64,000 bases of DNA from Streptomyces sp. NBC_00442 (GCF_036014195.1 NZ_CP107918.1:4650001-4714000), one strand, 5' to 3'. Positions 33,157 through 42,096 are shown, numbered from the stretch's first letter. Made by a program: numbers and translations. Notes: a model not told the origin generated them from the sequence alone.

Positions 33157-34718
33157 AGCGCACCACCCTCTCCCTCGCCGCGGGAGCGGTCGCGCTCGCC
33201 GCGCTGACCGGCTTCGCCTCGCTCACCGCGCCCGCGGGCACGGCGGACACCGGCGCCAAGACCCCGGCACGGCTGCCCGTCGAACGCTCCAGCCTGCTGT
33301 GCCCGGCGCCCAGCAACTCCGATCTCGCCCAGACCACGTACACGGCGTACACCCCCAAGGGCGCTGCGCAGGGCGCCTCGCAGGGCAAGCCGGGCACGGC
33401 GGTGCTGACCCCGGCGGTGCCGACACCGGCCGACGACGGTGGCACCCCGTCCGCCGACCCCGGCAAGGCCGGCAAGGACGGCAAGGGCAAGCAGCCGTCC
33501 GGCAAGCCCGCTTCCGGCAAGCCGGTCCTCGCCCTGAAGGAGCCCGGCACGCCGGCCGCCGCCACCGCGTCAGGCGCCGACGCGCCCGCGCTCACGGGCT
33601 CCGCCGACGGCCTCCTCGCCCCGGGCTGGGCCGCCCAGCAGACCACCCAGATCACCGGCGGGGTCGCACGCGCACTGCTCGGCACCAACTGCACCGCTCC
33701 GGACGCCGACTTCTGGTTCCCCGGCGCCTCCACGGCCAAGGACCGCCAGGACTACGTCCACCTGACCAACCCGGACGACACCGCGGCCGTCGCCGACATC
33801 GACCTCTTCGGCAAGGACGGCCCCGTCAAGGCCGACATCGGCGAGGGCATCACGATCCCCGCCAGGTCGAGCGTTCCCGTTCTCCTCTCCACTCTGACCG
33901 GCACGGTGGCCGACGATCTGACGGTGCACGTCACCACCCGGGCGGGGCGGGTCGGCGCGGTGGTCCAGGCCACGGACGCGAAGGCGGGCGCGGACTGGCT
34001 GCCCGCATCGGCGGAGCCGGCCGCATCCCAGGTGTTTCCCGGCATCCCGGGCGATGCCACCGACGTACGCCTGATCGTCCACGCCAAGGGCGCCGACGAC
34101 GCGGACCTCAAGGTGAAGCTGGCGAGCAAGGGGGGCAGCTTCGCTCCTGCCGAACTCGACACCGTGCACGTGAAGTCGGGGATGACGGCGTCCTTCGATT
34201 TGAAGAACGTCACGAGAGGTGAGGCGGGTTCCCTGGTCCTCACACCAGATGCGGACGACGGCACTCCGGTCGTCGCTGCGCTCCGCGTGGTCCGCGGCAC
34301 CGGCGACAAGCAGGAGATCGCCTTCATCCCGGCCGCAGGACCCGTCGGCACCCGGGCCACGGTCACCGACAACCGCGACAAGGCGTCCACCCTCGCCCTG
34401 ACGGCCCCGGGCGCGAAGGACGCCACCGTGAAGGTCACCTCCTCCGCGGGTACCGAGGGCGGCGAGCCGCAGTCCAAGACGTACACGGTGAAGGCCGGCA
34501 CCACGCTCGCCGTCGACCCGCCGGCCCCGGCCGGCCTCAAGGGGTCGTACGCGCTGACCGTGGAGCCCGATCCGGACGGCGGCCCGGTCTACGCCTCGCG
34601 CACGCTGGCCATCGCCCAGGACGGCGTTCCGATGTTCACGGTGCAGACGCTGACCGACGACAAGGGCACGGTCGCCGTGCCGGCCGCGTCCCAGGACCTC
34701 AGGGTCCTGGGCAAGTAG
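33153..34718 (+). CDS. DUF5719 family exported protein
   Basis: A 521-residue protein with an N-terminal signal sequence (KRTTLSLAAGAVALAALTGF, cleavage near residue 30), a Pro/Ala/Lys/Gly linker and repeated beta-sandwich-like segments (DYVHLTNPDDTAAVADIDLFG, SVPVLLSTLTGTVADDLTVHV). The family occurs in actinobacteria beside large GT2 membrane proteins; its function is unknown. GTG 33153 overlaps the glycosyltransferase stop (GTGA), implying coupled translation and a joint role at the cell surface. Two cysteines (LLCPAPS and TNCTAPD) could form a disulfide. Confidence 0.82.
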   Translation: MKRTTLSLAAGAVALAALTGFASLTAPAGTADTGAKTPARLPVERSSLLCPAPSNSDLAQTTYTAYTPKGAAQGASQGKPGTAVLTPAVPTPADDGGTPSADPGKAGKDGKGKQPSGKPASGKPVLALKEPGTPAAATASGADAPALTGSADGLLAPGWAAQQTTQITGGVARALLGTNCTAPDADFWFPGASTAKDRQDYVHLTNPDDTAAVADIDLFGKDGPVKADIGEGITIPARSSVPVLLSTLTGTVADDLTVHVTTRAGRVGAVVQATDAKAGADWLPASAEPAASQVFPGIPGDATDVRLIVHAKGADDADLKVKLASKGGSFAPAELDTVHVKSGMTASFDLKNVTRGEAGSLVLTPDADDGTPVVAALRVVRGTGDKQEIAFIPAAGPVGTRATVTDNRDKASTLALTAPGAKDATVKVTSSAGTEGGEPQSKTYTVKAGTTLAVDPPAPAGLKGSYALTVEPDPDGGPVYASRTLAIAQDGVPMFTVQTLTDDKGTVAVPAASQDLRVLGK

Positions 34719-34820
34719 CGCGGGCGGGTCGGGCGGCCGGGTCAGGCAGGAGCAGCGGGAAGCAGGGCCGGTGAGAAGGGCGGGGCGGCGCGGCGGAAGC
34801 GGCACAGGGGCCGCGCCGGG

Positions 34821-35348
34821 TCACTCCTGGCCGTACCGCGGGTCGACCGACTCCGGCGCCAGACCGAGGAGTTCGGCCACCTGCTCGACGACGACCTCGT
34901 GGACGAGCAGGGCCCGCTCGTCCCGGTTCTTCGTACGGATCTCGACCGGCCTGCGATAGACCAGGATCCGGGCGGGCCGGTCCTTCCCCGCGGCGACGGC
35001 ACGCCCGAGCGGCACCGCCTCGTCGCTCCACGCCGCCGAGTCCCCGTCGTCGTTCCCCGCGCCGGGAGACTCCTTGAACGGCACGTCGGTGACCAGGAAC
35101 TCCACCTCCTGGAGCTGCGGCCAGCGGCGCTCCAGGCGCTCCACGGAGTCGAGCACGAGATCGCGGAACGTCTCAGCCCTGCTGACCGAGAGCGGCACCT
35201 GGGGCGGCGCCACGGGTCCGCGCATGCCGCGGCCGTGCCGGTCGCGGCGCCGGGGGCCCGAGCGGGAACCAGTGGCTTCGCCGGTCCCTTCGCCAGTGCC
35301 TTCGCCAGTACCTACGCCGGTGCCTTCGGCCGAGTGGGAGCTGTCCAT
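34821..35348 (-). CDS. Metallopeptidase-family (zincin-like) protein with degenerate HExxH motif
   Basis: A 175-residue protein of the small actinobacterial metallopeptidase family related to PF06262. It has a Gly/Thr repeat at the N-terminus (GTGVGTGEGTGEGTGE), then VSRAETFRDLVLDSVERLE, VEFLVTDVP, ARILVYRRPVEIRT and, where related zincins have HExxH, LVHEVVVEQVAELLG. The second histidine is therefore missing, so classical zinc peptidase activity is uncertain. ATG 35348 is chosen because it gives a compact protein; ATG 35411 is an alternative, and neither has a convincing ribosome binding site. It is convergent with the DUF5719 gene and divergent from DUF3499. Confidence 0.75.
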   Translation of the reverse strand: MDSSHSAEGTGVGTGEGTGEGTGEATGSRSGPRRRDRHGRGMRGPVAPPQVPLSVSRAETFRDLVLDSVERLERRWPQLQEVEFLVTDVPFKESPGAGNDDGDSAAWSDEAVPLGRAVAAGKDRPARILVYRRPVEIRTKNRDERALLVHEVVVEQVAELLGLAPESVDPRYGQE

Positions 35349-35668
35349 CACTGACGCAGCGTAGCCCTCCGGGGCAGGTTGCGATCGCGGTGACGGCCGG
35401 GAAGGCGCCATGTCGCGGGATGACGGTTCCGGTCCCGCATGAGAGCGGTTACCGGCCCGGCCAAGGCTGAGATTTCACCTACTTTGACCGAATCGTTCCC
35501 AAGTGGCGCCCGCCAGAAGGCCGGTCACCACCGGCCACCCCCTGTTCCCCTGCAGGTCAGCGCAGTTGCTCAGCGGGCCCCTGTGCCCGAGCTCACACCG
35601 CGACACGGGGGAGTGAGCTGGGGGAGAGTCGTCGCGGCCCGGTCAAGAGTGAGGTACCGTCCAACGTC

Positions 35669-36037
35669 GTGAGCCCTGTACGTCGCTGTTCGCGCACCGC
35701 GTGCGGTCGCCCTGCCGTCGCGACGCTGACGTACGTCTACGCGGACTCGACCGCAGTCCTCGGTCCGCTCGCCACCTACGCCGAACCCCACTGCTACGAC
35801 CTGTGCGCCGAGCACAGCGAGCGCCTGACCGCGCCCCGAGGCTGGGAGGTCGTCCGCCTGACGGACGGCTCCGCTCCGGCGCGCCCCAGCGGCGACGATC
35901 TGGAAGCGCTTGCCAACGCCGTACGGGAAGCGGCCCGCCCCCAGGAGCGTGCCGCGGAGGCCGGGGGCCGTTCGGCCGACCCGGTCGAGGTCGGCCGCCG
36001 CGGGCACCTGCGCGTCCTGCGCTCGCCGGAATCCTGA
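35669..36037 (+). CDS. DUF3499 family protein
   Basis: A 122-residue soluble actinobacterial protein of unknown function. Its first 60 residues hold cysteines in RRCSRTACGRPA and HCYDLCAEH, which together look like a small zinc ribbon (four cysteines plus a histidine), followed by an acidic/Ala-rich C-terminal half. GTG 35669 (MSPVRRCS) is the natural start. In Streptomyces this gene commonly precedes the phosphomannomutase gene (recalled); here 326 bases with CATCCCGG repeats separate the two. Confidence 0.8.
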   Translation: MSPVRRCSRTACGRPAVATLTYVYADSTAVLGPLATYAEPHCYDLCAEHSERLTAPRGWEVVRLTDGSAPARPSGDDLEALANAVREAARPQERAAEAGGRSADPVEVGRRGHLRVLRSPES

Positions 36038-36363
36038 CGACGCATCCCGGCCATCCCGGCCATCGCAGCAGCCGCTCATCCCGGCACACCCTCGCGCACC
36101 TCGGCACATCGCGGTACCCGCTCATCCCGGTACGCCCCTCATCCCGGTATCCCGGTACTCCTCGATGCGCCGAACGTGGCCCGGCCGTCGGTCCGGCCTT
36201 GCTCCAACCCCACAGGGGCGGCGGCCGAGTTGGCGAGGTCGTGCCCGCCGGGTCTCCGGAAGTCCACCGAAGCTGTGTTCGGCGCCCTGGTGGTGACCGG
36301 TAGTTTGGGAATCCGGCCGGCGCCCCGCGGAGGGCACCGGCGACGACATCAGGGAAGGTTGCC
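36038..36363. repeat. Gene-free gap with irregular CATCCCGG repeats before manB
   Basis: Between about 36042 and 36155 the octamer CATCCCGG (or TATCCCGG) recurs six times at irregular 8- to 30-base spacing. The rest of the 326-bp gap shows no gene. The last 25 bases carry the manB ribosome binding site AGGGAAGG. Confidence 0.65.
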
Positions 36364-37725
36364 GTGGCTGCTGATCTGTCGCAGATCGTGAAGGCGTACG
36401 ACGTCCGCGGAGTGGTGCCGGATCAGTGGGACGAGTCCCTCGCCGAACTGTTCGGCGCCGCGTTCGTCACCGTGACGCAGGCCGACGCCATCGTCGTGGG
36501 CCACGACATGCGGCCCTCGTCGCCCGGCCTCTCCACGGCCTTCGCGCGCGGCGCGGCCGCCCTGGGCGCCGACGTCACCCTCATCGGCCTGTGCTCCACC
36601 GACCAGCTGTACTACGCGTCCGGCGCGCTCGACCTGCCGGGCGCGATGTTCACCGCCTCGCACAACCCGGCGCAGTACAACGGCATCAAGATGTGCCGCA
36701 AGGGCGCCGCCCCGGTCGGCCAGGACACCGGCCTCGCCGAGATCCGCGCCCTGGTCGAGCGATGGTCCGAGCAGGGCGCCCCGGCCGTCGCGGCGAAGGC
36801 GGGCACGATCACCGAGCGCGAGACGTTGACGGACTACGCGGCCCATCTCAAGGCCCTCGTCGACCTCTCGGCCATCCGCCCCCTGAAGGTCGTGGTCGAC
36901 GCGGGCAACGGCATGGGTGGGCACACCGTGCCCACCGTCTTCGACGGCCTGCCCCTCGACCTGGTGCCGATGTACTTCGAGCTCGACGGCACCTTCCCCA
37001 ACCACGAGGCCAACCCGCTCGACCCGGCGAACATCGTCGACCTCCAGGCCCGCGTCATCGCGGAGGGCGCCGACCTCGGCCTCGCCTTCGACGGCGACGC
37101 CGACCGCTGCTTCGTCGTCGACGAGCGGGGCGAGCCCGTGTCGCCCTCCGCGATCACGGCCCTGGTCGCCGCCCGCGAGCTCGCCCGCCACCCCGGCGGC
37201 ACCGTGATCCACAACCTGATCACGTCCTGGTCCGTCCCCGAGGTCGTCCGCGAGAACGGGGGCACCCCCGTGCGCACCCGGGTCGGCCACTCCTTCATCA
37301 AGCAGGAGATGGCGGCCACCGGAGCGATCTTCGGCGGCGAGCACTCCGCGCACTACTACTTCGCCGACTTCTGGAACGCGGACACCGGCATGCTCGCCGC
37401 GCTCCACGTCCTGGCTGCGCTGGGCGGCCAGGAGGGCACGCTCTCCGGGCTCGTCGCCCAGTACGACCGCTACGCCGGCTCGGGCGAGATCAACTCCACC
37501 GTCGACGACCAGGCGGCCCGTGCGGCCGCGGTCCGCGCCGCGTACGAGGGCCACGCCGGTCTCACCCTGGACGAGCTCGACGGGCTGACCGTGACCGCCC
37601 AGGACTGGTGGTTCAACCTGCGCGCCTCCAACACCGAGCCCCTGCTCCGCCTCAACGTCGAAGCGCGGGACGCCGTGACCATGGCCAAGGTGCGCGACGA
37701 GGTCCTCGCGATCGTGCGCAGCTGA
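36364..37725 (+). CDS. manB: Phosphomannomutase / phosphoglucomutase
   Basis: A 453-residue alpha-D-phosphohexomutase converting mannose-6-phosphate to mannose-1-phosphate (and probably glucose phosphates). Domain 1 has KAYDVRGVVPDQWDE and the phosphoserine S99 in TASHNPAQYNGIK; domain 2 has the metal-binding DGDADR with D243, D245 and D247; domain 3 has FGGEHSAHYYF for sugar selection; domain 4 has NLRASNTEPLLRLNVEA for phosphate binding. GTG 36364 follows AGGGAAGG. Together with the manC-type enzyme and manA it provides GDP-mannose for mannosylated glycans and lipids. Confidence 0.93.
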   Translation: MAADLSQIVKAYDVRGVVPDQWDESLAELFGAAFVTVTQADAIVVGHDMRPSSPGLSTAFARGAAALGADVTLIGLCSTDQLYYASGALDLPGAMFTASHNPAQYNGIKMCRKGAAPVGQDTGLAEIRALVERWSEQGAPAVAAKAGTITERETLTDYAAHLKALVDLSAIRPLKVVVDAGNGMGGHTVPTVFDGLPLDLVPMYFELDGTFPNHEANPLDPANIVDLQARVIAEGADLGLAFDGDADRCFVVDERGEPVSPSAITALVAARELARHPGGTVIHNLITSWSVPEVVRENGGTPVRTRVGHSFIKQEMAATGAIFGGEHSAHYYFADFWNADTGMLAALHVLAALGGQEGTLSGLVAQYDRYAGSGEINSTVDDQAARAAAVRAAYEGHAGLTLDELDGLTVTAQDWWFNLRASNTEPLLRLNVEARDAVTMAKVRDEVLAIVRS

Positions 37726-37736
37726 CGGGCGCGGGG

Positions 37737-37810
37737 CGGGGTTCTCGCGGTTGTGCGCGGCCGACGGCGCGGGCGGGGTTCTCGCGGTTGTGCGCGGCCG
37801 ACGGGTGCGG
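37737..37810. repeat. 37-bp tandem repeat just downstream of manB, resembling the manB 3' end
   Basis: Units at 37737-37773 and 37774-37810 begin CGGGGTTCTCGCGGTTGTGC and are nearly identical. The last 26 bases around the manB stop (37703-37728, starting TCCTCGCGATCGTGCGC) match the unit at 21 of 26 positions, and a further decayed copy (GCGCGATCGTGCGCGGC) is at 37861. The array therefore looks like tandem copies of the gene's own terminus. Confidence 0.85.
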
Positions 37811-37890
37811 GACCGGGAGCCCCGTGATCGTCCGCGGCCGGTGCATGCGCGGCGGGCTCGGCGCGATCGTGCGCGGCGCCGCATCCGCAG

Positions 37891-37942
37891 CGGTCCCGTA
37901 CGTACGGGACCGAAGACGCCCGCCCCGGCCGCCGGGGCGGGC
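37891..37942 (+). terminator. Paired hairpins after manB
   Basis: A perfect 22-bp palindrome (arm CGGTCCCGTAC) at 37891-37912 is followed by a 12-bp inverted repeat with a one-base centre (GCCCGCCCCGGC at 37918-37929, complement at 37931-37942). Either or both could terminate manB transcripts before the Trm112 gene. The remainder of the 356-bp gap (37726-38081) holds only the repeats described separately. Confidence 0.7.
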
Positions 37943-38081
37943 TCCCGCGGCTGCCGAACGGCGTCCGCGGGCCTCCCTCCCCAGTAGGCACGCACCCCAC
38001 CCACCCCAGCGGTAGGCTGACCTGGCCCCACTCGTGCGCACCCGTTGGCGCACAACAACGCAGCACGCCGAAGGGAATCTC

Positions 38082-38264
38082 ATGCCGCTCGAAGCCGGCC
38101 TCCTCCAGATCCTCGCCTGCCCGGCGTGCCACGCCCCGCTCACCGACGAGACCGCGGCGGACGAGCCGGAGCTGATCTGCACCGGCAAGGCCTGCGGTCT
38201 CGCCTACCCCGTACGCGACGGCATCCCGGTCCTCCTGGTGGACGAGGCCCGCCGCCCCGCGTAA
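38082..38264 (+). CDS. Trm112 family zinc-ribbon protein
   Basis: A 60-residue protein of the Trm112/YcaR family, small zinc-binding partners or stabilisers of other enzymes, often methyltransferases in eukaryotes and archaea. The four cysteines C13, C16, C33 and C38 (ACPACH and ICTGKACG) form the ribbon, and LAYPVRDGIPVLLVDEAR is the conserved C-terminal signature. ATG 38082 has AAGGGA upstream. The position between manB and the SIS isomerase suggests a link to the sugar-phosphate enzymes, but the partner is unknown. Confidence 0.88.
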   Translation: MPLEAGLLQILACPACHAPLTDETAADEPELICTGKACGLAYPVRDGIPVLLVDEARRPA

Positions 38265-38290
38265 ACGGGCCGCGAGACCCCGCGCCCTCA

Positions 38291-38372
38291 GCCCCGGTCA
38301 ATCCAGGGCCCCGGTCACCCCAGGGCTCGGGTCAATCCAGGGCCCCGTCACCCCAGGGCTCCGGTCAATCCC
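38291..38372. repeat. 33-34-bp tandem repeat between the Trm112 and SIS genes
   Basis: GGTCAATCCAGGGCCCCGGT recurs with GTCAATCC starting at 38297, 38331 and 38364, i.e. periods of 34 and 33 bases and about 2.3 copies. It occupies most of the gap before the SIS gene. Confidence 0.85.
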
Positions 38373-38452
38373 AGTGCCGGTGCCCCCAGTTCCCGTACAT
38401 CCCGCGCCCCAGTCCCGGTAACCCGTCCCTGCAGAGCCGGAGGCCGACCCCC

Positions 38453-39580
38453 ATGCTCGACGAGTCGTTGCTCGATGCACCGGAAGCCCTCGCGAGGGCG
38501 GACCGCCGAGGGCTGTTGCGCGGCGCGGCGGAGGCGGGCGCCCGCGTCCGTACCGCGGCCCGGCACGCGGCGGAGGCGGGCATCGCCGAGCTGAAACCGG
38601 AGGGCCGCCCCCGCTCCGTACTGATCGCGGGCCCCGGCACCGCCGCGGCCGGCGTCGCCGACCTGATCACGGCGCTCGCGGGCGCCTCCGCGCCGGTCAC
38701 CCGCCTGGAATCGAGCGGCGTCGCACCCGCCGCGGGCGCCCTGCGCTGGACCCTTCCCGGCTGGGCGGGCTCCGTCGACCTGTTGCTCATCACCACCACC
38801 GACGGCTCCGAGCCCGGCCTCGCCCTCCTCGCCGAACAGGCGTACCGCAGGGGCTGCAACGTCGTCGCGGTCGCCCCGCAGCGCTCCCCGCTCGCCGAGG
38901 CCGTCGACGGGGTGCACGGCCTGGTCGTGCCGATGGCGTCGGGCCCCTTCGAGCCCGACGAGGCGGAGATGTCCGCCGCGAGCCCGGGTGCCCTGTGGTC
39001 CCTGTTCACCCCGCTGCTCGCGCTGCTCGACCGGGTCGGCCTGCTCAGCGCGCCTCCCGAGATCATCGAGAAGGTCGCGGCGCGCCTGGACCGCACCGCC
39101 GAGCGGTGCGGCCCGGCCATCGCGACCTACGGCAATCCGGCCAAGACCCTCGCCTCCGAGCTGGCCGAATCGCTCCCGCTCATCTGGACCGAGGGCGTGG
39201 GCGCGGCCCCCGCGGGGCGCCGGTTCGCCGCCGTGCTCAGCGAGTTGTCGGGTCACCCGGCGCTCGCCGCCGAACTCCCCGAGGCGCTGCCCGCCCACGG
39301 CGTGCTGCTCGCGGGCTCGCTCGCGGCGGGCGCCGACCCCGACGACTTCTTCCGCGACCGGGTCGACGAGCCGGAGCGGCTGCACGCGCGGGTCGTCCTC
39401 CTGCGCGACCGGCCCGCCGGCGGACTCTCCGCCGCCCCCGCCGCCCGTGAACTGGCCCTGAGCCACGACGCCCCGATCAGCGAGCTCGAACCCGAGGAGG
39501 GCAGCGAGCTCGAATGCCTCGCCGAGCTCCTGGCCATCGCCGACTTCGCGACCGTCTACCTCACGATCGCGTCCGCCTGA
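38453..39580 (+). CDS. SIS-domain sugar isomerase (phosphoglucose/phosphomannose isomerase-like)
   Basis: A 375-residue protein of the bifunctional phosphoglucose/phosphomannose isomerase-like family. An N-terminal SIS domain (SVLIAGPGTAAAGVADLITAL, SVDLLLITTTDGSEPGLALL, GCNVVAVAPQRSPLAEAV) is followed by a second, weaker SIS/PGI C-terminal-like domain (LPLIWTEGVGAAPAGRRFAAVL and FFRDRVDEPERLHARVVLL). Its place between manB and manA suggests fructose-6-P/mannose-6-P chemistry, although it may be regulatory because manA is present as well. ATG 38453 has GGAGG ten bases upstream. Confidence 0.82.
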   Translation: MLDESLLDAPEALARADRRGLLRGAAEAGARVRTAARHAAEAGIAELKPEGRPRSVLIAGPGTAAAGVADLITALAGASAPVTRLESSGVAPAAGALRWTLPGWAGSVDLLLITTTDGSEPGLALLAEQAYRRGCNVVAVAPQRSPLAEAVDGVHGLVVPMASGPFEPDEAEMSAASPGALWSLFTPLLALLDRVGLLSAPPEIIEKVAARLDRTAERCGPAIATYGNPAKTLASELAESLPLIWTEGVGAAPAGRRFAAVLSELSGHPALAAELPEALPAHGVLLAGSLAAGADPDDFFRDRVDEPERLHARVVLLRDRPAGGLSAAPAARELALSHDAPISELEPEEGSELECLAELLAIADFATVYLTIASA

Positions 39581-39588
39581 CCCCGTCC

Positions 39589-39636
39589 GTCCGGAGCACA
39601 TCCCGTCCGGAGCACATCCCGTCCGGAGCACATCCC
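39589..39636. repeat. Three perfect 16-bp tandem repeats between the SIS gene and manA
   Basis: GTCCGGAGCACATCCC occurs at 39589-39604, 39605-39620 and 39621-39636, followed by decayed versions (GGCCGGAAACAGACCCC, GGCCGGAGCAGACCCC) to about 39700. The array starts nine bases after the stop of the SIS gene and ends before the manA ribosome binding region. Confidence 0.95.
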
Positions 39637-39785
39637 GGCCGGAAACAGACCCCCACCCCCGCACGCCGGCCGGAGCAGACCCCGGCCGGAAACGGCCCCG
39701 GCCCGCAGGCCCGCCCGGCCGCCTCAGATCCCAGCAACCGAACCGCCCGGGTCCGCTCCCGGCAGCCGAAAGAGAACACAGGACC

Positions 39786-40952
39786 ATGGACCGTCTCACC
39801 AACCCCATCCGTCCCTACGCCTGGGGCTCCACCACCCTCATCCCGGGTCTCCTCGGCACCGCGCCCACCGACGAGCCGCAGGCCGAGATGTGGATGGGAG
39901 CCCACCCCATGGCCCCTTCCCGCCTCGACCGGGGCGCGGGTACGACATCGTTGTCAGACGTGATCGCGGCGGATCCCGCGGGTGAACTGGGCCGTGCCTC
40001 CGTGGCCCGGTTCGGCCCCCGCCTGCCCTTCCTCCTGAAGCTGCTCGCCGCCGACGCACCCCTCTCGCTCCAGGTCCACCCCGACCTCGCGCAGGCGAAG
40101 GAGGGGTACGAGGCTGAGGAGCGGGCCGGGATCCCGCTCGACGCACCGCACCGCAACTACAAGGACACCAACCACAAGCCCGAACTGCTCTGCGCGCTCA
40201 CGCCGTTCGAGGGCCTGTGCGGCTTCCGCACCCCCGAAGACGCCGCGCGGACACTGGCCGTCCTTGAGGTCGACTCCCTCAAGCCGTACGTCGACCTGCT
40301 GAGCGCCCACCCCGTGGAGGCCGCCCTGCGCGAGGTTCTCACCGCCGTCCTGGCCGCCGACCGCGAGGAGATGGCGGAGACCGTCACCGAGACGGCCGCC
40401 GCCTGTGCGCGACTCGGGGGCGCGCAGTACGCCGCGTACGCCTCGCTCGCGCACCACTACCCCGGCGACCCCGGCGTCATCGCGGCGATGCTCCTCAGCC
40501 ATGTCCAACTCCAGCCCGGCGAAGCCCTGTTCCTCGGTGCGGGAGTGCCGCACGCCTACCTCGGCGGCCTGGGCGTGGAGATCATGGCCAATTCCGACAA
40601 CGTCCTGCGCTGCGGCCTCACCCCCAAGCACGTCGACGTCCCCGAACTGCTCAAGGTCGTACGGTTCGAGCCGACCGACCCCGGGGTGCTGCGCCCCGAG
40701 GCCTCGGTGACGGGGGAGGAGCTGTACGAGACCCCGACCGATGAGTTCCGCCTGTCCCGCTTCGTGCGGGCCGAGGGCGCGGCCCCCACCCGGCTCACCG
40801 CGGCGACCCCGCAGATCCTCCTGTGCACCGCGGGCCGCCCCTCGGTCGGAGACCAGACGCTGACCCCGGGCGCGGCCGTCTTCGTACCGGCCGATGAAAT
40901 GACCGAACTGTCCGGTACGGGAACGGTTTTCCGCGCCACCGTCGTTGCCTGA
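39786..40952 (+). CDS. manA: Mannose-6-phosphate isomerase, class I
   Basis: A 388-residue zinc-dependent cupin isomerase interconverting fructose-6-phosphate and mannose-6-phosphate. Motifs are NPIRPYAWGSTTLIPGLLG near the N-terminus, AEMWMGAHPMAPS, LSLQVHPDLAQAKEGY (zinc ligands), NHKPELLCALTPFEGLCGFR and the catalytic region GVPHAYLGGLGVEIMANSDN followed by VLRCGLTPKHVDVPELL. ATG 39786 is the start. It follows the SIS gene and its repeats on the same strand and precedes the CDF transporter gene by 80 bases. Confidence 0.93.
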   Translation: MDRLTNPIRPYAWGSTTLIPGLLGTAPTDEPQAEMWMGAHPMAPSRLDRGAGTTSLSDVIAADPAGELGRASVARFGPRLPFLLKLLAADAPLSLQVHPDLAQAKEGYEAEERAGIPLDAPHRNYKDTNHKPELLCALTPFEGLCGFRTPEDAARTLAVLEVDSLKPYVDLLSAHPVEAALREVLTAVLAADREEMAETVTETAAACARLGGAQYAAYASLAHHYPGDPGVIAAMLLSHVQLQPGEALFLGAGVPHAYLGGLGVEIMANSDNVLRCGLTPKHVDVPELLKVVRFEPTDPGVLRPEASVTGEELYETPTDEFRLSRFVRAEGAAPTRLTAATPQILLCTAGRPSVGDQTLTPGAAVFVPADEMTELSGTGTVFRATVVA

Positions 40953-41032
40953 TGTAACAATGTGCCGCCGCGGGGTCCGGGCACCGGCCGGCTCCCGCCG
41001 ATGGCAACCGACGAAGGGAAGACGGCACCTCC

Positions 41033-41992
41033 ATGAGCGCGTCAGGCGGAACCAAGGCCATCGTGGCGGCATTGAGCGCCAACCTCGCCATCGCGGCGGC
41101 GAAGTTCGTGGCGTTCCTGTTCAGCGGTTCGTCGTCGATGCTCGCGGAGAGCGTCCACTCGCTCGCCGACTCGGGCAACCAGGGCCTGCTGCTGCTCGGC
41201 GGCAAGAAGGCCAAGCGCGAGGCGACACCCCAACACCCCTTCGGCTACGGGCGCGAGCGCTACATCTACGCGTTCCTGGTCTCCATCGTGCTGTTCTCCG
41301 TGGGCGGCATGTTCGCCGTCTACGAGGGCTACGAGAAGATCAAGCACCCGCACGCGATCGAGGCCTGGTACTGGCCCATCGGCGTCCTGGTCTTCGCGAT
41401 CATCGCCGAGGGCTACTCCTTCCGTACGGCGATCAAGGAATCCAACGTCACCAGGGGCCAGCTCTCCTGGAAGGAATTCATCCGCCGCGCCAAGGCTCCC
41501 GAACTCCCCGTCGTCCTGCTCGAAGACTTCGGCGCCCTGATCGGCCTGGTCCTGGCCCTCGCGGGTGTCGGCCTCGCGCTGGCCACGGGCAATGGCGTCT
41601 GGGACGGCATCGGCACGCTGTGCATCGGCATCCTGCTCATCCTGATCGCCCTCATCCTCGCCGCGGAGACCAAGTCGCTGCTGCTCGGGGAGTCGGCGGG
41701 CACGGACGAGCTGGAGAAGATCAAGACCGCGATCGTGGACGGCGCCGCGGTGACCTCCGTCATCCACATGCGCACGCTCCACCTGGGTCCCGAGGAACTC
41801 CTGGTGGCCGCCAAGATCGCCGTCCAGCACGACGACACCGCCCAGGAGATCGCCACGGCCATCAACGCCGCCGAGGCCCGCATCCGCGCGGCGGTCCCGA
41901 TCGCCAGGGTCATCTACCTGGAACCGGACATCTACAGCGCCGAGGAAGCAGCGGCGGGCCCCGACCCGGCCGCCACCCCGGGCGGCCGCTGA
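41033..41992 (+). CDS. Cation diffusion facilitator (CDF) family transporter
   Basis: A 319-residue membrane protein with about six membrane spans that should export Zn(II) or another divalent metal in exchange for protons. The metal site in span 2 is AESVHSLADSGNQ (H and D four apart), and the span 5 site is LLEDFGALIGLV (E-D, then G-A-L-I-G), a variant like that of SLC30A9-type proteins. A cytoplasmic C-terminal domain (LEKIKTAIVDGAAVTSVIHMRTLHLGPEELLVAAKI) follows. ATG 41033 is the start; GAAGGGAAG lies upstream. It is co-oriented with manA and ahcY, with no obvious metabolic link to either. Confidence 0.87.
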   Translation: MSASGGTKAIVAALSANLAIAAAKFVAFLFSGSSSMLAESVHSLADSGNQGLLLLGGKKAKREATPQHPFGYGRERYIYAFLVSIVLFSVGGMFAVYEGYEKIKHPHAIEAWYWPIGVLVFAIIAEGYSFRTAIKESNVTRGQLSWKEFIRRAKAPELPVVLLEDFGALIGLVLALAGVGLALATGNGVWDGIGTLCIGILLILIALILAAETKSLLLGESAGTDELEKIKTAIVDGAAVTSVIHMRTLHLGPEELLVAAKIAVQHDDTAQEIATAINAAEARIRAAVPIARVIYLEPDIYSAEEAAAGPDPAATPGGR

Positions 41993-42096
41993 GCCGGGCA
42001 CCCCGGAGGCCGCTGATCCGGGCACCCCGGGGGCCGGAGCCCCGGAACGAGCCAAGCTTTGGCTGGGGACGCTGGGGTCCGCTGGGCCGATCGGTG

